A stretch of DNA of 64,000 nucleotides from Opitutaceae bacterium EW11 (GTDB lineage: Bacteria; Verrucomicrobiota; Verrucomicrobiia; Opitutales; Opitutaceae): contig QAYY01000014.1 of the NCBI GenBank assembly GCA_003054665.1, positions 62,001-126,000 on the forward strand, written 5' to 3'. A program made the translations under genes and the position numbers. This document shows, piece by piece, positions 57,215 through 64,000 of this stretch; within the stretch, counting starts at the first letter, position 1; every line of letters begins with the position of its first letter. Under the pieces are notes generated by a model. It was not told the DNA's origin and searched no databases. It worked only from the letters and a program-made list of their open reading frames with translations.

Positions 57215-59383
57215 CTACTTCGAGTAAATCGGCACGACGCCCGGCGGAGCGGAGGACGGAGTCGGAGCAGGTGCCCCCACCGCCTTGACGAGCAGATCGT
57301 CGAAGTACGGCGTGCTATACCGTTTCTCGATTCGGCACGCCATCAGACCCGCCATGCCCCGGGAATACAGACTATCCTGTGCCTGCACGACGGGCGCGCC
57401 GTCGACGTATCCGACGAGGTGATTGCCGTCCATCCGGAGCAGCAGTTGATGCCACGCGTTCGGTCGAACGTTGGCCACCCTCGCGCTGGCCAATACCAGT
57501 TCTCCGCCCCGAGGTGCTCCATTTGCTTTCTGCAGAGCCTGCTGCTCTGCATCGCCGCCCTTCGGATTCTCCACCGGCCCCCGAATGACAATCAAGTCGC
57601 AGCGCCCGTCGCTGCCGAGTTGCAGGCAGTAGGCTTTCGGAGTGCTGCCCCACCCCGTTCCCACGTGGTTGACGCGCCCCAGCACGCCGGCGCGATCTCC
57701 GGGCGGAAGAAAAACGCGGGCGCTGACGTCGTAGTCTCCCCAATCCTCGTCGCCCAAAATCGTGTACGGCTGCCATTCGGGCGCCCATGAGAGCGACGGC
57801 ACGGCAACGATCTGCTTGAGACACTTTCCCGGCCCGCTCGGCGATTCGCTCAACTCAAACATCCCGGCGATATCGGCGGTGTAGCGAGGCAGCCAGCCCC
57901 AGCGAGCGGGCTCGGTGTAGCTGTCGAAGGTTTCGAGATATGGAAAGGGAAACCGCTGGGCGGCAGGAATCGCGTCAAAGCCGCCCTTCCGTTGGCCGCG
58001 TGTCGTCGAAAGGGAGTAGATGGAGCCCGGGAGCACCGTGAGTTCGAACGCGCCGTTCACAGGCCGCAGCGAGGGCCGAAGGACGAATTGTTCGTTGGCG
58101 TCGCTGAACCAGACACACAGTTCACCTTGGGACAGTCCGCCGCCCAGGGTGAAACGAAGCGTCTGCGGCGTCTTGGCCTCTTTGGTCTCGATGATGACGC
58201 TGTAATCTTGGTCGGGGGACTTGAGTGTGACGAAGCTGCCTCCGCCCCCAAGCTCTCCGCAGCCGCCGTTCAAGTATTCCCAACCGACGCGGGTAAACTG
58301 CCCGTAGTGCGCGTAGCCCCACAGCGCCTCGCGCACGAAGTAATGGCCGCTCCAGGGAGAGTTGGCCACGATCATGGCAGGATCCTGCGAATAGGGCTCC
58401 AGCGGATACACGCCGGCGATGTCGTACCAATTCACTATCTTGGTGGCGCCGCTCCTGACGAAGTTGAGGTTGAAGGCCCGGACAATGCTGATCGCACAGT
58501 CGAAACCCTTCAGGTAGATGTGCTCCTCCGTGTTCCAGATCGGTTTTCCGAGGCGGAGAGCCAGCGCCTGATTCTCCTTTGAAACCGGTATCTCCGTGAA
58601 CGTATGCGCGCTGATGATACTCATCGCCCGGGCCAGGGACTCGTCGGCTGCCAGCGACGGCACGAAATCGAGCTTCTTCTCGCCCCAGTTGTCGAACCCG
58701 TGGATTCTGAGTTTTCCGAAACCGCGAGCGTCGAGGGTCGTCCGGAGCAGCTTGGCGAATTCAGAACTGTCCCCGCGTTCGTTGCGGCAACCGATGGCGT
58801 TCAGTTCGAGCCCATACACATCCCGCAGCCCCTCGAGCCATGCGGCATAATAATCGGCCGCATCTTGCGACCAGAACTCTCCGTCGCCGATCCATCCTGG
58901 CGCGCTCCACGCCGTGCCATCGAGCGTCAGCTCGTGATTACGCTTTTTCGCCTCGCGCATGATCCACCAGGTATAACCACGGGTGAAGTTCAGATCCGCG
59001 CGAGTGTGCATATGGCTGGGCATGGAGCCCTGCGTCGCATTTCCGTCGCCGGGGATCTCCACGAGAAGCGCGCTGATCGATGCGCCGAGATTCGGTGAAT
59101 ACACGAGGTCCAGGATCTGCTCTCGTTGCGGCGAGGGGTAGTCCTTCAACAATACGGACGTGGCGCCACCGCCGTTGACCGCTCCGATCCCCTCAAACAG
59201 GCGTCCTCCCGCGGCGCCGTTGAGCACGATGGTTTGCGGTCCCGCAGGTTGCGCAGGCAGCGAGTCCGCGCCGTGCAATCGCGCCCCCGCGAATATCAGA
59301 ACCGGCGCCAGAACGAGGGCGAAGAGACGCCGAGGCGAAGTGGAAAACGCTCTGCAGGGGGAGAAATCCATTGGGATGGTCAT
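57215..59383 (-). CDS. GH59 galactosylceramidase-like glycoside hydrolase
   Basis: About 722 residues with a signal peptide (RLFALVLAPVLIFAGARLHGADS); start at ATG 59383 or 59371. The (beta/alpha)8 domain shows FEGIGAVNGGG, WSAPGWIGDG, GCRNERG with the acid/base Glu at about 202 and IWNTEEHIY with the nucleophile Glu at about 286-287. The end is a lectin-like beta-sandwich (YVDGAPVVQAQD). GH59 enzymes release galactose from galactosyl lipids or related beta-galactosides. It is divergent from the GH62 gene, with a 367-base shared promoter region (59384-59750), so both may respond to plant-derived sugars. Confidence 0.88.
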   Translation of the reverse strand: MTIPMDFSPCRAFSTSPRRLFALVLAPVLIFAGARLHGADSLPAQPAGPQTIVLNGAAGGRLFEGIGAVNGGGATSVLLKDYPSPQREQILDLVYSPNLGASISALLVEIPGDGNATQGSMPSHMHTRADLNFTRGYTWWIMREAKKRNHELTLDGTAWSAPGWIGDGEFWSQDAADYYAAWLEGLRDVYGLELNAIGCRNERGDSSEFAKLLRTTLDARGFGKLRIHGFDNWGEKKLDFVPSLAADESLARAMSIISAHTFTEIPVSKENQALALRLGKPIWNTEEHIYLKGFDCAISIVRAFNLNFVRSGATKIVNWYDIAGVYPLEPYSQDPAMIVANSPWSGHYFVREALWGYAHYGQFTRVGWEYLNGGCGELGGGGSFVTLKSPDQDYSVIIETKEAKTPQTLRFTLGGGLSQGELCVWFSDANEQFVLRPSLRPVNGAFELTVLPGSIYSLSTTRGQRKGGFDAIPAAQRFPFPYLETFDSYTEPARWGWLPRYTADIAGMFELSESPSGPGKCLKQIVAVPSLSWAPEWQPYTILGDEDWGDYDVSARVFLPPGDRAGVLGRVNHVGTGWGSTPKAYCLQLGSDGRCDLIVIRGPVENPKGGDAEQQALQKANGAPRGGELVLASARVANVRPNAWHQLLLRMDGNHLVGYVDGAPVVQAQDSLYSRGMAGLMACRIEKRYSTPYFDDLLVKAVGAPAPTPSSAPPGVVPIYSK

Positions 59384-59750
59384 CGGTTCTAGGGCATGCC
59401 TCGCAGGAGGAAACGTCATGATTGGGCTCACACTCGGGCCTCCGCAAGCGCACACAGGTTTCGCGATCACGGTCGGCGATATCGTCGACGATTCAGCGCT
59501 GGAGGCGCACGTCGCGTCACGTCACTCACGTTGCGCATACGGACTTGTCCCCTGTTTTGGCGACACGATGTTGTGAGCCTATTCTGGCGCCGGGTTGGCG
59601 CGCAGGGGCAGTATCATCGCACGAACGCCGGAATCTTCGGCGACTTTGTCGAGGTTCCAGCAGCCGAGATCCCCTTCCCGTTCCGCTAGGGCCGACGTAC
59701 CGGAAGCAATTTCTATCCGACCGCGCACAGGCAGCAGAACAAAACCCAGC

Positions 59751-60821
59751 ATGAAACCCGCCTCCCATTCACTATTCCTCGCCACGCACTGGCTTCGCAC
59801 CGGTGCCGCGCTGGCCCTCGTCTCCCTGGTTCCTTTGCGTGCCACGACACTGGCTCCGCGCGCGTGGACGTCGACGAACCCTCTCGTATTCCCAGTCGCC
59901 GACGCGGCGCATCCGATCGTCTCCGTCAAAGACCCGAGCGTCATCTATCACAACGGTCGCTGGCACGTCTTCGCCACGACCGCCGCCACGACGGGAGCTT
60001 GGGGCATGGCGTACTTCAGTTTTGTTTCTTGGGACGACGCGCCGCGGGCAAAGCCGTTTTATCTCGATCAGAACGTCAACCTCGCCGGCTACAACTGCGC
60101 GCCGCAGGTCTTCTACTTCCGACCGCAGAAAAAATGGTATCTGATCTTCCAGTCGCCGCAGCCGCGTTTTTCGACAAGCAACGACCTTGCCGATCCGATG
60201 TCTTGGAGCGCGCCGCAGGATTTTTTCGCGGGCACGCCGAAGAGCGTGACGGAGGGCTGGCTCGATTACTGGATCATCTGCGACGAAACTCACGCGTATC
60301 TCTTTTTCCCAGACGACCACGGCAGATTCTACCGCAGCCGTACGCGCCTCGAGGAGTTCCCACACGGTTTTAGCGAGCCCGTCGTCGTCATGCGCGAAAC
60401 GAACCCCGGCGATCTCTTTGAAGGCTCGTGCGTCTACCGCGTGAAAGACACGAACCAGTACCTCGCACTCGTCGAGTGTATCGGACAACACGGCGCGCGT
60501 TACTACCGCGCCTTCACGACCGATCGCCTCGACGGCGAATGGAAACCGCTGCGCGATGGCTCCACGGAGTCGACACCGTTCGCCGGCGCCAAAAACGTTG
60601 CGACCGAAAACGGAGGCCCGCTCTGGACGGCCGACATCAGCCACGGCGAACTGCTGCGCGAGGGCTGCGACGAGACGATGACCGTCGATCCGCAAAACCT
60701 CCGCCTGCTCTACCAAGGCATGTCTCCGGGCACGCGCGAGCCGAACTACGTTCTGCTGCCCTACCGACTCGCGCTGCTTCGCCCCGCGAGCAAAACGCCG
60801 CCTGAAAAGGGCCGCGAGTAA
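59751..60821 (+). CDS. GH62 alpha-L-arabinofuranosidase
   Basis: A 356-residue protein with a signal peptide (WLRTGAALALVSLVPLRATTLA). The five-bladed propeller shows VKDPSVIYHNGRWHVFATT with the catalytic-base Asp, YNCAPQVFYFRPQKKWYLIFQ, GWLDYWIICDETHAYLFF, LFEGSCVYRVKD with the general-acid Glu, and NYVLLPYRLALL, all typical of GH62. It removes arabinose side chains from arabinoxylan. The ATG at 59751 is the first before the signal peptide. There is no carbohydrate-binding module. Confidence 0.9.
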   Translation: MKPASHSLFLATHWLRTGAALALVSLVPLRATTLAPRAWTSTNPLVFPVADAAHPIVSVKDPSVIYHNGRWHVFATTAATTGAWGMAYFSFVSWDDAPRAKPFYLDQNVNLAGYNCAPQVFYFRPQKKWYLIFQSPQPRFSTSNDLADPMSWSAPQDFFAGTPKSVTEGWLDYWIICDETHAYLFFPDDHGRFYRSRTRLEEFPHGFSEPVVVMRETNPGDLFEGSCVYRVKDTNQYLALVECIGQHGARYYRAFTTDRLDGEWKPLRDGSTESTPFAGAKNVATENGGPLWTADISHGELLREGCDETMTVDPQNLRLLYQGMSPGTREPNYVLLPYRLALLRPASKTPPEKGRE

Positions 60822-61429
60822 CGCTGGGGATCGCCCAAAGGCTCCGGCCGTCGGGCGTTCCCGCAGGCTCGAAGGCCTGCATTCAATTCCCCGAAGATTC
60901 GTCGCGCAGTGCCGAACCTGCGCTCGGATGCGTCCCCGGAGTCGGGCTGGATCCCAGCCAACTCCGGCGGCGGCTATCAGCCATCTCCTTTCCCGGAAAA
61001 AAGTCACGTGCGGCGCCCAAACGCACGCGTTCGATAGACCGGACCGGCGAGTTCTCCACTGTCCTGCGGAAACTCCGGTCGAGCGTTCGCTCGGTGAGGC
61101 TCACGAGGGGTCGCCTCGGCCCGCAGCTCGCGATTTGGAGAAGCGATCCCCGCAAAGCCGCGGTCCAGACGTTCTCCGAAACGCGAACGACGCACGAATA
61201 AAACGAGCCGAGCGTGTCGGATATCTACACACTCATCCGTCGGGACATTAGCCGGACTCAAGATGCCCACCCCACCGCCCGTTTTCGTTGGCCACACGAC
61301 CAAAAACATTATTCAGCCGTTGCCTACGCTGCGGCATCAGGGTCGGAGATTTATCAAGCAAGCGAGCGTGGAATTCTAGGAAATACGATTGAACCCGCAC
61401 TGCCTGCTGCGGGACTAGAGGAGACGATC
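60822..61429. other. non-coding stretch with hairpin
   Basis: About 600 bases without a convincing gene. A hairpin GCAGGC-TCGAAG-GCCTGC (60863-60880) lies 40 bases after the GH62 stop and could end that transcript, although no T tract follows. Confidence 0.4.
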
Positions 61430-62077
61430 ATGTCCAAATTAAGAGCACACTGTTTCAGTTTATCCGTCGATGGATTCGGCGCCGGTCCGAACCAGACTCG
61501 CGAAAACCCACTCGGGGCTGGCGGCGAGGCGTTGCACGAATGGTTCTTTCCGACCCGGACGTTCAAGCAGATGACCGGAGAAGCGGGCGGCACGACGGGC
61601 ATCGACGAAGAGTTCGCCGTCCGAGGATTCCACAATATTGGGGCATGGATTCTCGGTCGTAACATGTTTGGTCCGATCCGGGGCGATTGGCCTGATGACG
61701 CATGGAAGGGCTGGTGGGGCGACAACCCGCCGTATCATGTTCCGGTGTTCGTGCTGACCCACCACGCCCGGCCTTCGATTTCGATGGCGGGCGGCACCAC
61801 GTTTCACTTCGTCACGGACGGAATCCACTCGGCCCTGCGTCAGGCGCGTGAAGCGGCGGCCGGCAAGGACGTGCGGGTCGGCGGAGGCGTCTCTACGATT
61901 CAACAATATCTACGCGAGCGACTGATCGACGAACTGCACTTCGCGATCGCGCCCATTCTGCTGGGCTCCGGGGAATCCATGTTCGGGGGCATCGACCTCG
62001 TGAAGCTCGGCTATCGCTGTGCCGAGCATGTGACGACGCCGAATGCCATGCATCTCCTCCTGCGCAAGGTTTCCTAG
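61430..62077 (+). CDS. RibD/dihydrofolate-reductase-like protein, second
   Basis: A 215-residue protein starting at ATG 61430 with a good ribosome site (GAGGAG). Marks are SLSVDGFGAG, WILGRNMFGPIRG, VFVLTHHARP and VGGGVSTIQQYLRERLIDELHFAIAPILLGSGE. Members of this branch bind NADPH; some are annotated as deaminase-reductases. It is followed after seven bases by an alpha/beta hydrolase gene. Confidence 0.83.
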   Translation: MSKLRAHCFSLSVDGFGAGPNQTRENPLGAGGEALHEWFFPTRTFKQMTGEAGGTTGIDEEFAVRGFHNIGAWILGRNMFGPIRGDWPDDAWKGWWGDNPPYHVPVFVLTHHARPSISMAGGTTFHFVTDGIHSALRQAREAAAGKDVRVGGGVSTIQQYLRERLIDELHFAIAPILLGSGESMFGGIDLVKLGYRCAEHVTTPNAMHLLLRKVS

Positions 62078-62084
62078 TTGCCCT

Positions 62085-63272
62085 ATGGACACCGTTCGCA
62101 CCCCGCGGGCCATGTCTTCCTTTTTCCGATACATGCGTGCTACCTTGCTCCGCGCGACTCTCGTTACCCTCGGGACAACGACGGTGTTGACGGCTGAGGC
62201 GCCGCCTCCGCATGACCGTGCGGAGGCGACCAAGATCATTGCGGATATGCGCCGTATCGTGACGTCGGAAGGAGTCGAGCGGTTGGAGAAGGTACGGATC
62301 GGAGGCATCGACCAATGGGTCTCGATTCGCGGCGTCGATCGCCGGAATCCGATTCTGCTCTATATTCACGGCGGCCCGGGATACGTCGAGATGCCCACGA
62401 GCTGGTACTTTCAGCGCGGCTGGGAGGAGTACTTCACCGTTGTCCAATGGGATCAGCGCGGCGCAGGCAAAACGTACCTCGCCAACGATCCGAAAGTGGT
62501 CGCGCCAACGATGACGCTCGAGCGCATGAACGCGGATACGGATGAAATGATCCAGTGGCTGCGCAAGGAATTCGGGAAGCAGAAGATTTTCGTGCTCGGT
62601 CACTCGTGGGGCAGCTATCTCGGGCTGATGGCCGCGCAGCGCCATCCCGAGTGGCTGCACGCCTACATCGGCATGGGCCAGGCCACCAACATCCCGGAGA
62701 GCGAACGTCGCGGCTGGCGTTTCGCGATGGACCGAGCACGCGCGGCCGGAAACGAAGCCGCGGTGCACGAGTTGGAATCGATTGCGCCCTATGGCGCGGG
62801 AAACAAATCGATTCCCCTGGAGCACATCCTGATTCAGCGCAAATGGGTCGGCTTCTATGGTGGAGTGATCGGAGGGCGCACGGACAATCGAGCCATCTCG
62901 GCTGCGACGTCGCTCTCTCCTGAATACACGGACGCCGAGATTGCCCGGTTGTGGGACGGCAACGGTTACTCCGAGGAATTTTTCCTCAGCCGGCTGCTGA
63001 CGATGGACCTCAGTTCGGTCACCGAACTGAAGTGTCCGATGATCCTGTTCAACGGCCGCGACGACTATAACGTCTCAGCCAGCGTGGCAGCCGAATGGTT
63101 CGAGCGACTCAAAGCGCCGTCCAAAAAACTCGTGTGGTTTGAGCACGTCGCTCACGAACCGCAAAACGAAGCTCCGGGTCGGACACTCGTTGCTCTCGTC
63201 CAATACGCTCTGCCCATCGCCGAGCGAGCCGGAGATGTTGCGCCGCACCAGAACTCCGCGTCAGACCGGTGA
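62085..63272 (+). CDS. alpha/beta hydrolase, proline-iminopeptidase-like
   Basis: A 395-residue protein. The start at ATG 62085 precedes a possible signal or membrane anchor (ATLLRATLVTLGTTTVLTAEA). HGGPGY gives the oxyanion hole, GHSWGS the nucleophilic Ser, NGRDDYN the Asp and EHVAHEP the His. WDQRGAGKTY is characteristic of S33 prolyl aminopeptidases. It probably cleaves N-terminal proline or a similar amide or ester, outside the cytoplasm if the leader is real. Confidence 0.82.
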   Translation: MDTVRTPRAMSSFFRYMRATLLRATLVTLGTTTVLTAEAPPPHDRAEATKIIADMRRIVTSEGVERLEKVRIGGIDQWVSIRGVDRRNPILLYIHGGPGYVEMPTSWYFQRGWEEYFTVVQWDQRGAGKTYLANDPKVVAPTMTLERMNADTDEMIQWLRKEFGKQKIFVLGHSWGSYLGLMAAQRHPEWLHAYIGMGQATNIPESERRGWRFAMDRARAAGNEAAVHELESIAPYGAGNKSIPLEHILIQRKWVGFYGGVIGGRTDNRAISAATSLSPEYTDAEIARLWDGNGYSEEFFLSRLLTMDLSSVTELKCPMILFNGRDDYNVSASVAAEWFERLKAPSKKLVWFEHVAHEPQNEAPGRTLVALVQYALPIAERAGDVAPHQNSASDR

Positions 63273-63335
63273 CGCCTTTGTGAATTCGGCAGCTGCGCGG
63301 GCCACCAGAGAGCGCGGGGAAAATTGGAGGAACCG

Positions 63336-63905
63336 ATGAAAGTGCGCGACAGCGGAATGCCCGAACAGAACTACTGGGAAAGCTTGTTCGATATTGCCGG
63401 AATATTGAATGGACTGGAGATCAATCAGGAGATTGCCGACGCCGTCGAGGTCGGTTGTGGCTACGGCACATTCACCTTGCCCGTGGCGCGCCGGATCCGA
63501 GGCACATTGCATTCATTCGATATCGAGGCCGACATGGTCGCGACGACACTCGCACGGGCAAGGGACAGCGGAGTACTGAATGTGCGCGCAGCCGTCCGCG
63601 ACGTGGTCGCGAGCGGTTTTGATCTCCCGCCCGACAGCGTCGATGCCGTTCTGCTTTTCAACATCCTTCACGCGGAAAACCCGACGCAGTTGCTCCAGGC
63701 AGCTGCCACGGTGGTGCGTCCGCATGGACGCGTGCTCGCGATCCACTGGCGGTCGGATCTTGAAACGCCACGCGGGCCCGATCTCAGCATTCGACCGCGA
63801 CCGGAGCAGATTGTCACCTGGGGATGCTCCGTCGGTCTCGCACCGGAAAAGAACGTCCTGCTACCGCCGTGGCATTTCGGCGTCGTGTTGCGCCGGCGCA
63901 AATAG
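63336..63905 (+). CDS. class I SAM-dependent methyltransferase
   Basis: A 189-residue protein with a strong ribosome site (GGAGG) before ATG 63336. The SAM-binding motif EVGCGYGTFTLPVA, then FDIEADMV and AVLLFNILHAENP, are those of methyltransferase domain 11/25 type. The substrate is unknown. It lies 63 bases after the S33-like hydrolase gene and may belong to the same transcript. Confidence 0.83.
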   Translation: MKVRDSGMPEQNYWESLFDIAGILNGLEINQEIADAVEVGCGYGTFTLPVARRIRGTLHSFDIEADMVATTLARARDSGVLNVRAAVRDVVASGFDLPPDSVDAVLLFNILHAENPTQLLQAAATVVRPHGRVLAIHWRSDLETPRGPDLSIRPRPEQIVTWGCSVGLAPEKNVLLPPWHFGVVLRRRK

Positions 63906-63935
63906 CTACGCGAACCGGTGATCTGCGGTGGGTGG

Positions 63936-64000
63936 CTACGTGCGGAGCACCTTTTCGAGCGGTTTCCCCTTGGCCAATTCATCGACCAGTTTGTCGAGGT
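63936..64000 (-). CDS. C-terminal end of a DUF2200-family protein, cut by the window edge
   Basis: The last 20 codons on the minus strand read LDKLVDELAKGKPLEKVLRT, followed by TAG. This ending is characteristic of DUF2200, a small family of unknown function. The rest lies beyond the window. The gene is convergent with the methyltransferase gene. Confidence 0.7.
   Translation of the reverse strand, partial: LDKLVDELAKGKPLEKVLRT

Noticed and set aside
59772-61007. Minus-strand ORF of 411 codons
   Set aside because: Antisense to the GH62 gene, whose motifs are clear.

Overview
The window reads as a high-GC bacterial chromosome segment that is rich in accessory DNA. PEP-CTERM sorting signals, a very large secreted Rhs protein built on bacterial Ig-like (MBG) modules, an ExeM-type nuclease and GH59/GH62 glycoside hydrolases together suggest a Verrucomicrobiota host, perhaps Opitutaceae-like. 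This placement is inferred from gene content only.

Region 1 (1-1.5 kb) holds the end of a HEAT-like gene, an unknown gene and the 3' part of a serine-type tRNA, which looks like an integration scar. Region 2 (1.6-15.9 kb) is a defence island. It contains a NACHT/STAND ATPase with a C-terminal PD-(D/E)XK-like nuclease motif, and divergent from it an Avs-like protein with an N-terminal Mrr-like nuclease and a STAND ATPase. A Schlafen/AlbA_2 protein follows, then a SPARTA operon (TIR-APAZ plus short Argonaute), and a tyrosine integrase at the edge. Region 3 (16-31.5 kb) has an IS110 scar, small genes, a 32-bp periodic repeat and a polymorphic-toxin locus. That locus is a 3214-residue secreted Rhs protein with a WHH-type HNH nuclease tip, a stop/start-overlapping candidate immunity gene and a third coupled gene. 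Upstream lie a secreted coiled-coil protein sharing a 38-bp upstream element with the Rhs gene, and a lipoprotein nuclease.

Region 4 (31.7-47.5 kb) is a Tn7-like element with tnsA, tnsB, tnsC and tniQ at its right side. tnsA is frameshifted and a broken partial copy of tnsC precedes the intact one. The cargo includes a second tyrosine recombinase, two PAS/LuxR-type regulators, an XRE repressor, a phosphoesterase, a winged-helix protein and a complete IS110 transposase gene. A 15-bp palindrome, GTGTCANNNTGACAC, lies twice at the LuxR/XRE divergent promoter and once upstream of tnsA, so one regulator may control both the cargo and transposition.

Region 5 (48-64 kb) is more ordinary. It has a PEP-CTERM protein plus ExeM nuclease, a truncated second copy of the XRE module, an AraC regulator opposite an NmrA/DUF1772/cytochrome c operon, two RibD/DHFR-like reductases, two alpha/beta hydrolases, GH59 and GH62 enzymes on opposite strands, a methyltransferase, and the end of a DUF2200 gene. 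The most interesting parts are the paired nuclease-STAND proteins beside SPARTA, and the regulated, partly broken Tn7-like transposon.
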